Assembly: GCA_013285915.1 (NCBI GenBank)
Contig: JABDGS010000013.1
Location: forward strand, 1 to 54,963
Length of the DNA stretch: 54,963 nucleotides
Direction: 5' to 3'
Source: Bacteroidota bacterium
Lineage (GTDB): Bacteria; Bacteroidota; Bacteroidia; Chitinophagales; Chitinophagaceae
Part shown: positions 1 to 7,814 of the stretch, piece by piece
Position numbering within the stretch: the stretch's first letter is position 1
Layout of the letters: every line of letters begins with the position of its first letter
The notes under the pieces: model-generated
What the model saw: only the letters and a program-made list of their open reading frames with translations
What the model was told of the DNA's origin: nothing
Databases searched by the model: none
Made by a program: the position numbers and the translations under genes

Positions 1-1109
1 TCAGGTGTTGCAGCTACCACATTATTAATGGCATCTACGCCGCCGCTAAATGCAGTTTGGGTAAATGTGGGGCCTGCGGGGTCGCGTACAACAAATACAT
101 TAATGCCGTTCAATGTACTGCCCATGCCAGCCGGTGGATGCACTGTAACTACAGCGCCAGCAACAGTTGATGAATAGCCGGTTGTTGCGGTAGATGTGTT
201 AATAAGCGCATTTATTGCAGTAGCAATTTTCGGGTCGGTATCGTCACCGCTTACTTTGCTGTAATCAAAAATCTCTGTGAGGTAACCAAACGCATCCTGC
301 GCCCATCCCTGAATATCTTCGCCGTCCGTGCCAATAGCCGTAATGGTAATGGTTGCGCTGGCCTTTGTTTCAGGCGTAGCAACGCTTGTTGTGGTTACAC
401 CTAAAGCAACAGCAGCATCGGCGGCTATTGCAAGGCTTCCACTGCGCACGCGGCCTATATTGCGGTGTATGGCATTGGCTGCTTTTTTACCCAGGGCACG
501 CAATACGCTGTAAGCGCTGCTGCCATTTTCGCTGCCAATAACAATATGTACGTTCGGGTAATTTTTGGTACTGTAATCAAGGCCCTCCGCAGGTATGGTA
601 GCGCTGCGCCCTTCAACAATGCACTCAAGCACTTTGTTTTTTGTTTTCCAAAAATCAGCCTGCGCCTGCGCTTTTATAACGGCGCTGTGTACGTCTTTAT
701 CAAACCCATACACAACAACCGGCACATAATCACTTACAGGCTGGCGTACAAAGCCCATAGCCCTTACATTTTTATTTGCAAGGGTTTGCATATCGCTTAC
801 GTAGCTGTTGTTAATATCAGCACCATTTGTAAGCGTTGAGGCATTTGAAATAAATACGCAGTAAAGCGGACTACCCTCGCTTGTCTCGCCAAAAAACGCC
901 TCCGTAATGGCCGCTAATATTGTGGCGTTTTGCGCATTGCCCAATTCGGCTTTTGCCTGGGCTTTTGTTTTTATAAGCACCGGCACACCAAAGCCGCTGG
1001 TATTGGCTACGGGTATGGCGGCAACAAGGCCCATAGTTCCGCTTGTTGCAGCGGCTAAAATGCCCAGGTTATTATTACCGAACTTGAATGATACTTTTGG
1101 CTTTGGCAT
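1..1109 (-). CDS. Phage tail sheath-like protein (partial, C-terminus cut by window edge)
   Basis: An uninterrupted frame runs from an ATG at 1109 off the left edge, giving at least 369 residues. It starts MPKPKVSFKFGNNNLG and has a Gly/Ala-rich N-terminal part, then a central stretch reading GKKAANAIHRNIGRV, then a Thr/Ala-rich segment with a repeated ITI pattern. The general shape and its place after the capsid and lysis-like genes fit the DUF2586-type tail sheath proteins of Bacteroidetes Mu-like phages, so a contractile tail is likely. The family call comes from pattern memory, not from a search. It is last in the minus-strand block seen here, 26 bp after the 73-residue gene. Confidence 0.6.
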   Translation of the reverse strand, partial: MPKPKVSFKFGNNNLGILAAATSGTMGLVAAIPVANTSGFGVPVLIKTKAQAKAELGNAQNATILAAITEAFFGETSEGSPLYCVFISNASTLTNGADINNSYVSDMQTLANKNVRAMGFVRQPVSDYVPVVVYGFDKDVHSAVIKAQAQADFWKTKNKVLECIVEGRSATIPAEGLDYSTKNYPNVHIVIGSENGSSAYSVLRALGKKAANAIHRNIGRVRSGSLAIAADAAVALGVTTTSVATPETKASATITITAIGTDGEDIQGWAQDAFGYLTEIFDYSKVSGDDTDPKIATAINALINTSTATTGYSSTVAGAVVTVHPPAGMGSTLNGINVFVVRDPAGPTFTQTAFSGGVDAINNVVAATP

Positions 1110-1135
1110 TATAAAAAGTTATTTGCGTTTAAAAA

Positions 1136-1357
1136 TTAATCTTCGTCGTTGTGGGCGTTAACAGCCTCCGCAGCAATGGTTATTTCATCCTTTGTTACTG
1201 TTACAACTACGCCGTCCTTACGTGTATTTGTGGCGTGTTGCATAGCCTGCTTTTTGCTTACATGCGGCATTTTATCGCTTGTAAAATAGAATGCCTCAAC
1301 CTTTGGGTGTGTTGCAAACAAAGGGCCTGCAAGCGCTATAAATTGTTTATTGTCCAT
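1136..1357 (-). CDS. Small conserved phage protein (73 aa), unknown function
   Basis: This 73-residue acidic protein begins MDNKQFIALAGPLFATHPKV and ends in an Asn/Asp/Glu-rich tail. It has no signal peptide or membrane segment. The pattern 'LFATHPKVEAFYFTSD' followed by a Lys/His-rich stretch resembles short proteins often found just before the sheath gene in Bacteroidetes phages. It lies 26 bp ahead of the sheath-like gene and 3 bp after the 288-residue membrane protein, so it is in the same transcript. A head-tail connector or tail-associated accessory role is possible, but nothing in the sequence shows it. Confidence 0.6.
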   Translation of the reverse strand: MDNKQFIALAGPLFATHPKVEAFYFTSDKMPHVSKKQAMQHATNTRKDGVVVTVTKDEITIAAEAVNAHNDED

Positions 1358-1360
1358 AGT

Positions 1361-2227
1361 TTATTTGCCTTTAATCCTGTGAATAATTGCACCGATAAAT
1401 AATTCCACCTTACCGCCAAAAAAATACCATAGCGTTAGCAGTGCGCAAATGATGACGGCGATAATGATAAACTTGCCAAAGCCAAACTGCGGCGCTTTAA
1501 CCTGTTTTGTTTTAATGGTTTTATCATCCTGCTTTGTAAGCTTAATGTCTGTGGTCTTGCCATTGTCAACCGTTGCGGTACTGGTAATTGTTTGGGTAGT
1601 TGTAACCGGCGTTGAGGCAACCTTGTAAAAGGCTTTGTAACCGCTGCCCGCTTTAACCAGGGCTATTTGCAGTTTAATGCCGCCGCTTTCAACGCTGTCA
1701 TAAATAACGGGTGCATTTACCACTGTATCGGGCGACACATATAAATCGCCCTGTAAATTGCCGCCGTAATAATTTGTAATGGTGCTGGTATTTGTTGCCG
1801 TTGTTTTTGTAGTATCAACGGTGTGCGCAATGCTATCAATGGGCGAATGTTCAACGCTTTTTGTTATGGCAACTTTGCGGCTGCACCCTGTAACCAGGCA
1901 TGCAGTTAAAGCAACCAAAAGAATAGCAGTTAAAGAGGACGTGCCGGGAGAGCCTGTTGTTAATGTTACCTCTGTATCGGGTTTGTCCTCTTTTACTGGT
2001 ATTGTATTTTTGTTCAATATTTTTTCTGCGGAAATAATGCTGCACCCTGCAATCATAAAAAAGAAGTCATACCACATAAGCTGCGCCCGCAAATCTTTCA
2101 TCATCTGTGTTCCGAACACATTGTAGTGAATGTATGTCCACAACACTATCGCTGTCCACATCACCGCAGTACGCTTTGTACTGCCTGTACCGTCTGCCTC
2201 GCTTAGTATTGACTTTAAGAATTTCAT
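1361..2227 (-). CDS. Membrane protein with internal lipobox; candidate holin/spanin-type lysis protein
   Basis: The protein has 288 residues. Two hydrophobic segments lie near residues 21-39 and 52-66, a hairpin typical of holins. A third at about 98-114 ends in LVTGC, a perfect lipobox with Cys115. A Ser/Thr-rich extracytoplasmic-looking region follows, then a C-terminal transmembrane segment at about 253-270 and a basic tail. The sequence therefore looks like a holin-like unit joined to a lipoprotein-like unit, which would suit a lysis cassette. The next gene upstream (2234-2392) is another small membrane protein. I recognise no named family. The gene sits between the head genes and the tail sheath. 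Confidence 0.55.
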   Translation of the reverse strand: MKFLKSILSEADGTGSTKRTAVMWTAIVLWTYIHYNVFGTQMMKDLRAQLMWYDFFFMIAGCSIISAEKILNKNTIPVKEDKPDTEVTLTTGSPGTSSLTAILLVALTACLVTGCSRKVAITKSVEHSPIDSIAHTVDTTKTTATNTSTITNYYGGNLQGDLYVSPDTVVNAPVIYDSVESGGIKLQIALVKAGSGYKAFYKVASTPVTTTQTITSTATVDNGKTTDIKLTKQDDKTIKTKQVKAPQFGFGKFIIIAVIICALLTLWYFFGGKVELFIGAIIHRIKGK

Positions 2228-2233
2228 GCCTGG

Positions 2234-2392
2234 TTATTTTTTTAACTCTTTACGAATTTTTACAAGGTTGTATGCCACTGTTGTAATACCGGCCATTATT
2301 GTTACCCAAATAAGCAAGTCGCTTGAGGTGAACGCGTGAATAAAAGCCAGGGTAACAGTACCACCGAATAACCTTGCACTTGTATTATCCAT
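2234..2392 (-). CDS. Small membrane protein (52 aa), holin-like candidate
   Basis: A 159-bp frame runs from ATG (2392-2390) to TAA (2236-2234). The product starts MDNTSARLFGGTVTLAF, has one or two hydrophobic stretches covering most of residues 8-42, and ends in a basic tail (KIRKELKK). It stops 6 bp before the 288-residue membrane protein starts, so the two are probably cotranscribed. A short hydrophobic protein with a charged C-terminus next to a lipobox protein fits a holin or another lysis component. Size and position are the only support. No homologue is recognised. Confidence 0.5.
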   Translation of the reverse strand: MDNTSARLFGGTVTLAFIHAFTSSDLLIWVTIMAGITTVAYNLVKIRKELKK

Positions 2393-2446
2393 CCTGTTTT
2401 ATTAAGGGGGTTATTTGCCTTTTAAATGCCGTTTAAATGGTGGTGG

Positions 2447-2866
2447 TTATTCGTCCTGCCTTCGCACCAATGTTGCGAGAAGTGAACTAACCTGCGTGCC
2501 GGTAGTTGTAAACCTTGCGCGGTAGCTTTTATAGTATGTACCTGTAAATGGAAACAAGCCGCTGTTTGATGCCTGGTTAGCAAGCGTAAGCGTATCGCCT
2601 GCACCTGCGGGCACCCACGCTACACCATCGTTACTTGCATCAATTATAACAGTACCGGCAACGGTGCCGCTTATTTTTGTAACAGTAAGCTGCATACTCT
2701 TTACATGACCGGGTATACCATTAAAATACAGGTATGATGTTGTTGCATTGGTGTTGGTATCAAGGGCATAGGTATAAACATATAAGCTGCCCTGCTGGCT
2801 TAAAGTTTGTGCATGCGAAACGGCGCACGCACAAACTATTACTATAATTGCTAAAAGCTTTTTCAT
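2447..2866 (-). CDS. Exported phage-encoded protein (139 aa), unknown function
   Basis: The product begins with a clear signal peptide, MKKLLAIIVIVCACAVSHA, with likely cleavage after residue 19. The mature part is Thr/Ser/Gly-rich and predicted to be beta-strand-rich, with the pattern GTVIIDASNDGVAWVPAG in the middle. It lies directly downstream of the capsid gene in the minus-strand structural block, where a decoration protein is often found. A Sec signal is unusual for a capsid part, so it may instead be an exported accessory protein. The start is the first Met ahead of the signal peptide. Confidence 0.6.
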   Translation of the reverse strand: MKKLLAIIVIVCACAVSHAQTLSQQGSLYVYTYALDTNTNATTSYLYFNGIPGHVKSMQLTVTKISGTVAGTVIIDASNDGVAWVPAGAGDTLTLANQASNSGLFPFTGTYYKSYRARFTTTGTQVSSLLATLVRRQDE

Positions 2867-2924
2867 TTATAAAAATTATGCGTTAACTAAAGTTGTTGTA
2901 AAATGTTTCTTAAGGGTTTGTGGC

Positions 2925-4025
2925 TTATGCTGCTATATCTTCAATCACGGCCCATACACCGGCTGACCTGCGCTGCCTGCCGCCGAAACGCATATTGCAA
3001 CTCATTAAATCGCCGTAGTATTCGGCACGGTCTGCATTATCAAAAACCTTTACATCACCCCTTGCACGCTCTATACAGCTTGACTGGTATATTAAGCTTG
3101 CGGCGCTGTCGTTGCTCTTATCGCTTGCAGTAAAGCCTGCGGCTTGTGTATCAACGGGAGCCCAAACACCGGCTGTATTTCTCCAGTATTGAACTGTTGA
3201 ACGCATCATAAATTTGAAACCGAGGAACATACCTACAACGCCGTTTTTCATATCGGCAAAAGCGTTAAAGCCTGTTTTTGCTGCATCGCTCAAACTGTCA
3301 AGGAATTGCTGGTGGTGGTAAGCAGTAAGCAATGCAATGCGGTTATCACCAGGGATATTTGCAGCATTCATTGCTTTTACAATTGCACTAAACACGTCCT
3401 GCGTAAATACCTTGCGGCTACCAACTGCATTTGGCACAACGTCAGTTGCTGTTGGCGCGCCGGTTGTTAATACATAATTGGCTTTCGTATTGCCAATTAC
3501 CGCAGGCGTTTTCCAAGCCAAATTATATAAGAAGCCATCCATTGAGTCCTGTATCAACTGCGCTTGCTGTTCACCCATAATGCTCTGGCGCTTGTCATAG
3601 CTTAACTCTGCCTCCTCAACGTTCTGCACAAACTGCGGTGCCTGAAAATATTTGTCAATTGGGTAAATAACATCGCTGTCCGTTCTCTGTACGCCGGTTA
3701 TGGGAAATACAGTCGCATTTTTTTGTGAAGCAAGCGGCGCACCTGCATTGGGCACATGCACTACAGCACCGCCTAAAACATATTGGTCAGCGTTGTATGC
3801 AGCCTCCGCAAACTGGTTATTTTTAAACAGGTTGCCGACAATATCATTTTGCCATATTTCTTTTTGTATGGCCATCAGCGATACGCCTTTTGGCATTTTA
3901 AACAATAAGCCTGTTACAAACAATACCAGGATAAAAGCGCCCAAATTGAACTGGAATAGGTTGCCAATTAATATGGCTGCTGAAAGGGTTAATAAAAGAG
4001 AGGTTACAAATTTTATCGGTTTCAT
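2925..4025 (-). CDS. Major capsid protein with hydrophobic N-terminal extension
   Basis: The frame encodes 366 residues. From Met51 (codon at 3875), MAIQKEIWQNDIVGNLFKNN begins a segment typical of the major capsid proteins of Bacteroidetes Mu-like phages, continuing with QYVLGGAVVHVPNAG and YDKRQSIMGEQQAQL. Residues 1-50 are strongly hydrophobic, with two helix-length segments at about 6-24 and 27-43. Either the capsid is made from Met51 (about 316 residues) or it carries a membrane-like leader. The gene follows the protease/scaffold gene by 55 bp, the usual order protease, capsid. The capsid call is based on recognised sequence style and gene order. Confidence 0.75.
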   Translation of the reverse strand: MKPIKFVTSLLLTLSAAILIGNLFQFNLGAFILVLFVTGLLFKMPKGVSLMAIQKEIWQNDIVGNLFKNNQFAEAAYNADQYVLGGAVVHVPNAGAPLASQKNATVFPITGVQRTDSDVIYPIDKYFQAPQFVQNVEEAELSYDKRQSIMGEQQAQLIQDSMDGFLYNLAWKTPAVIGNTKANYVLTTGAPTATDVVPNAVGSRKVFTQDVFSAIVKAMNAANIPGDNRIALLTAYHHQQFLDSLSDAAKTGFNAFADMKNGVVGMFLGFKFMMRSTVQYWRNTAGVWAPVDTQAAGFTASDKSNDSAASLIYQSSCIERARGDVKVFDNADRAEYYGDLMSCNMRFGGRQRRSAGVWAVIEDIAA

Positions 4026-4080
4026 CTATGTAATTTTAAAATTGAATGATGCATTTTGTTTTCAAACGAAAGGGTATTAT

Positions 4081-5070
4081 TTACTTGCCCTTATATTCAG
4101 TACCATACCTGTTTTTGAATTTTGCCTTAAACGCGCCCAGGTCTAAAGCTTTAAATCTTTCCAGTTGGCCGCTTCTGTCTAATTCATCGTAGCTTTTATC
4201 CATAAGGTTTTTCAACTCGGCAGCTGTGCCATCACCGCCATTATTTATTGCACCTGTAATGCTGTTGTATTTTGGCGTTGCATCAATAAGGCTTTTTAAC
4301 CCGGTAGGGTTACCAATAAATTGCGCTTCAATTACCTTACCCTGCGCTACAGTAAACTTTCCTTCTTTAATTCCTTCTGCAACCAGGTCTTTTACTTCCT
4401 TTTCAATTACAGCCGTTTTCATGTCTGCCAAATCCTTAACGGCTTTGTCATGTTTATTCGCCTTGTCAATAAGGTTTGCAAAGGCGTTTTCTACGTCTGC
4501 TTTGCTTGCAGCGGCAGAAAGGTTCATTGCCGCAAGGTTTGCGGGCGTAAAAAATATTTGCTCCATGTTTAAAATTTTATTGTTTGAATAATCGGCAAGG
4601 TTTATGGGGTTATTGTCTTTGTCAAACAGTTGCTTCAGCGCATTGTAATTGCCTGGTATATCTACAAGGCTTGCCTCCCTGTTAAACCATACCGGCACTG
4701 TAGGCCCTTTTTGGTTGGGCAAATAATCTGCGGGGTTTGTGCTTATATCTAAGGCAACAATATTGCCCACACTTGCAGCATTTAAAAAACCAGTTTCAAT
4801 TTCATCAACTGTGCGCTGGCCGCGAGGGTGCGAAAGGTTTATACATGGCTTTGCTAAAATCTTATCTCCATCAATGCGCAAATCTTCCCACTTAACCAAT
4901 ACACCGGCTTCACGCGGGTACTCTGTAGTACCATGCATATAATACCCAATAGGGTTGGCAGCAAAATCGGCAAGCCTGTAACCGCTTGTCAATAAACGAT
5001 AGTCGTACACATTTACGCTGCTATCGCTTAATACAAAATCTTTGTCAATCTTTTTGTAATTGTCTGCCAT
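4081..5070 (-). CDS. Prohead protease-scaffold fusion (Mu gpI/Z-like)
   Basis: I chose the ATG at 5070 (MADNYKKIDKDFVLSD); the frame is open 25 codons further upstream. The N-terminal half has features of a caudoviral prohead protease: a His-containing segment LSHPRGQ followed by FLNAASVGN with a candidate nucleophilic Ser. The C-terminal half is a charged, Lys/Glu/Ala-rich helical region like a scaffold, ending DLGAFKAKFKNRYG. The size (about 329 residues) and the position just ahead of the capsid match the Mu I/Z arrangement. It would cleave scaffold and capsid N-termini during head maturation. It diverges from the terminase operon at 5.1-5.24 kb. Confidence 0.7.
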   Translation of the reverse strand: MADNYKKIDKDFVLSDSSVNVYDYRLLTSGYRLADFAANPIGYYMHGTTEYPREAGVLVKWEDLRIDGDKILAKPCINLSHPRGQRTVDEIETGFLNAASVGNIVALDISTNPADYLPNQKGPTVPVWFNREASLVDIPGNYNALKQLFDKDNNPINLADYSNNKILNMEQIFFTPANLAAMNLSAAASKADVENAFANLIDKANKHDKAVKDLADMKTAVIEKEVKDLVAEGIKEGKFTVAQGKVIEAQFIGNPTGLKSLIDATPKYNSITGAINNGGDGTAAELKNLMDKSYDELDRSGQLERFKALDLGAFKAKFKNRYGTEYKGK

Positions 5071-5216
5071 CTGTTTGCTTTCGGGTGTAAAATTGCAATC
5101 CTCTGAAACCCTTGCCAAATAAGCAAATCGGCACATTACACGCATTGCACAAACACTATTTACTTACTGTACCGTCACGGTTTTAGCTATTCGTAAAAGG
5201 GCATAGCATAAAGCAA

Positions 5217-5234
5217 CTTTGCGTAAACGCAAAG
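5217..5234. promoter_or_regulatory. Inverted repeat directly ahead of the terminase small-subunit start
   Basis: CTTTGCG (5217-5223) and CGCAAAG (5228-5234) form a perfect 7-bp inverted repeat with a TAAA spacer. It ends 2 bp before the ATG at 5237, in the divergent region between the protease/capsid block and the terminase/portal block. As DNA it could be an operator; as RNA it would be a hairpin hiding the start. Which applies is not visible. Confidence 0.4.
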
Positions 5235-5236
5235 CG

Positions 5237-5689
5237 ATGGCAGAAATGACAATTGCAGATAAACAGTACCTCGCTAAAATATTATTTACCCGTGAGCAGC
5301 TTGAGCAAAAAGTTGTTGCCAAAAGGGTTGGCATCAGCGAAAAAACCATGAGCAAATGGGTGAATGAGTTTAACTGGAAGATGCTGCGCAACAGGTTGCT
5401 GGTTGGTAAAGAAGAAATTTTAACCAACATGTACGAACAGCTTGAGGAACTGAATAACGCCATTAAAGAGCGTGAAAAAGGGCAGCGCTTTGCTAATAGC
5501 AAGGAGGCAGATATACAGGTAAAATATACCGCCTCTATACGCAACCTTGAAACCGATTTAGCCATTGCAGATTTAGTGGAAAGCGGCATACGGTTTATAA
5601 AGCACCTGCAACAGGTGGGCACATACCAGCAGGTGTTAGAAATATCATCATTGTGGAACGGCTTTATACAGGCAAGCATTAAGAAATGA
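5237..5689 (+). CDS. Phage terminase small subunit (Mu gp27-like HTH protein)
   Basis: The product (150 residues from ATG 5237) has a helix-turn-helix near residues 25-45 (VAKRVGISEKTMSKWVNEF), followed by a long helical charged region. That is the usual form of small terminase subunits that recognise the phage end and recruit the large subunit. The stop codon overlaps the large-subunit start as ATGA (5686-5689), which indicates translational coupling. A TTG 18 bp upstream lies in the same frame, but it would place the inverted repeat inside the gene, so I prefer the ATG. Confidence 0.75.
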   Translation: MAEMTIADKQYLAKILFTREQLEQKVVAKRVGISEKTMSKWVNEFNWKMLRNRLLVGKEEILTNMYEQLEELNNAIKEREKGQRFANSKEADIQVKYTASIRNLETDLAIADLVESGIRFIKHLQQVGTYQQVLEISSLWNGFIQASIKK

Positions 5690-7254
5690 GCACCGTAAAA
5701 ATTGTAACAGCAAATAAAAGCAATAAGCAGGCCCTTGATGAATGGGAGGCATTTCTGTTTGCCCTGCGCAACAGCACGCCGGTTGATGTTAATGAAACAA
5801 AAGCCGACAAAGTAAAGCGCATGCAGCGGCTTGAAAAGGATTTTGAAGAGTGGGTTAAATATTACTTTCCAAAATATTGCTTTGCGCCTGCGGCTGATTT
5901 TCAGAAGAAAAGCAGCCAGCGGATATTTAAAGCTGTTAAACGTTTTTACCAGCGCCGTGCATGGGCACGCGGATTAAGCAAAACAACACGCCGCATGATG
6001 GAAGTGTTGTATTTGATGTTTGTAAAAAAGCTGCGCATTAACGCGCTGCTGGTAAGCAAATCAAACGACAATGCACAGCGGTTGTTGGGCAGCTATAAGG
6101 CTAACCTTGAAGCCAACAACAGGTTTATAAATGATTATGGCGTACAGGAAAAGGCAGGCAGTTGGGAAAGCGGTGAATTTACTACGCGCGATGGCTGCAC
6201 GTTTCGCGCCGTTGGCGCAGGGCAAAACCCGCGCGGCGCGAAGAACGAGGAATTGCGTATTAATGTTTTGATTTTTGACGATATAGACGATGACGAGGTT
6301 TGCCGCAATACTGACAGGCTTAATGCGCTTTGGGAGTGGATTGAACAGGCCGTAATACCGTGCGTTGATATAAGTAACCCCTATTACATTTTTGTTGATA
6401 ATAACATTATTGCGGAGGACAGTGTTGCAGTACGTGCCGGGGCATTGGCGGATGATGTTGAAACGGTAAACATTCGCGATGAATTTGGCAAAAGTACCTG
6501 GGCAGCAAAAAACAGCGAGGAGGATATTGACTATATTGAAAGCAAGATTAGTTACGAAAGCTTTCAAAAAGAATATTTTAACAACCCTATTGCAGCCGGT
6601 AAAATATTTAAAGAAATTACGTATGGCAAATGTCCGGCTTTAAAAGACCTGCCCTTTGTAGTTGCTTATGCTGACCCATCACCAAGCAACAGGGATAAAC
6701 CGGCGCTAAAGGCAAAACAACAAAATAGCTGCAAAGCTGTGATACTGCTTGGTTACCACAATTTAAAATTCTACATCTATAAGGCATTTGTTGATATTAC
6801 GACCAATGCAACATTTATAGACTGGCTATATGCCATACGCAACCATGTGGGCGGCAATACACAGCTTTACAGCTATGTTGAAAACAACACTTTGCAAAAC
6901 CCATTTTACGAGCAGGTATTACTGCCGCTTATACACGCAAAGGGTAAAGAGTGCGGCAACGTATTGGGCATTACACCCGATACCAGGGATAAGCCCGATA
7001 AATACTTCAGGATAGAGGGCACGCTTGAGCCGCTTAACCGTATGGGCCTGCTTGTATTTAACATTGATGAAAAAGACGATGTGCACATGAAACGCCTTGA
7101 GGCGCAGTTTAAAAGTGTTAGCGCCAATAGCAAAACTATGGACGGCCCCGATGCGGTAGAGGGCGGCGTTTTTATTGTACAGCAAAAAATAAACGCTGTA
7201 ACCGCAGACAGCATTTTTTGGCAAAGGCGTACACCAAACAATAAACGTTTTTAA
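5686..7254 (+). CDS. Phage terminase large subunit (Mu gp28-like)
   Basis: This 522-residue packaging motor has an ATPase part with a Walker A-like segment RAWARGLSKTT (about 91-101) and a Walker B segment VLIFDDID (about 194-201). A C-terminal nuclease part includes VAYADPSPSNRDK (about 320-332), whose Asp is expected to bind metal in the RNase H-like fold. The length fits the family. It follows the small subunit with a 4-bp overlap and precedes the gp36-like gene by 2 bp, in a tight plus-strand head operon. In a Mu-like phage it packages replicated DNA together with flanking host DNA. Confidence 0.85.
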   Translation: MSTVKIVTANKSNKQALDEWEAFLFALRNSTPVDVNETKADKVKRMQRLEKDFEEWVKYYFPKYCFAPAADFQKKSSQRIFKAVKRFYQRRAWARGLSKTTRRMMEVLYLMFVKKLRINALLVSKSNDNAQRLLGSYKANLEANNRFINDYGVQEKAGSWESGEFTTRDGCTFRAVGAGQNPRGAKNEELRINVLIFDDIDDDEVCRNTDRLNALWEWIEQAVIPCVDISNPYYIFVDNNIIAEDSVAVRAGALADDVETVNIRDEFGKSTWAAKNSEEDIDYIESKISYESFQKEYFNNPIAAGKIFKEITYGKCPALKDLPFVVAYADPSPSNRDKPALKAKQQNSCKAVILLGYHNLKFYIYKAFVDITTNATFIDWLYAIRNHVGGNTQLYSYVENNTLQNPFYEQVLLPLIHAKGKECGNVLGITPDTRDKPDKYFRIEGTLEPLNRMGLLVFNIDEKDDVHMKRLEAQFKSVSANSKTMDGPDAVEGGVFIVQQKINAVTADSIFWQRRTPNNKRF

Positions 7255-7256
7255 TT

Positions 7257-7814
7257 ATGGCATACTTAACGCAAGCAAAATTATATAAGATATACCCGGA
7301 GATTTTAAACGAAATAGGAAGGGCGACAATAAACGTACACGATACGCTTTCCGACTTCCCATCGCCAGGTATAGAGCGTTATTTCTATAAAGCAAATGAT
7401 ACTGGCCTGTATTATATATGGGATGGCAGCAATTATGTGCAAAATGATTTTATTGATAGAATACAAAAAAGTATAAATGAAGGTATTGGCAAAGCAAAAT
7501 CTTATTTGAACCGTTATGACTTGGTAAAGATGTTTAGTGATGATGATACTAAGCGAACATTTCAGGACGATTTTTTAGACGGTCTTGTACTGGATATTGT
7601 GTGCTGGTATGTTGTAAGAATAAGTCCTCCCAATATCGACATGGAGGTTTATAAGGATGCACATAATACCGCTGTAAAGTTTTTAGAAAAGGTACAGGCG
7701 GGTGGCCCCGACCCTGACGGTTGGCCACTAAAAGCAGACAACCCAGATACCCCCAACGATGATGCAGGAAACATCATGTATGTATCATTTCCAAAACGTA
7801 TAAATAATTATTGA
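7257..7814 (+). CDS. Mu gp36-like protein (DUF1320 type), head-tail connector region
   Basis: The 185-residue product starts MAYLTQAKLYKIYPEILNEI and contains IDRIQKSINEGIGKAKSYLN, the pattern of the DUF1320/Mu gp36 family in which a helical core carries an RIQ..I...I...Y signature. These proteins are thought to be connector or adaptor parts. It lies between terminase and portal, a shifted place compared with Mu, where gp36 follows the capsid. Its TGA overlaps the portal ATG by one base (TGATG at 7812-7816). Confidence 0.7.
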   Translation: MAYLTQAKLYKIYPEILNEIGRATINVHDTLSDFPSPGIERYFYKANDTGLYYIWDGSNYVQNDFIDRIQKSINEGIGKAKSYLNRYDLVKMFSDDDTKRTFQDDFLDGLVLDIVCWYVVRISPPNIDMEVYKDAHNTAVKFLEKVQAGGPDPDGWPLKADNPDTPNDDAGNIMYVSFPKRINNY

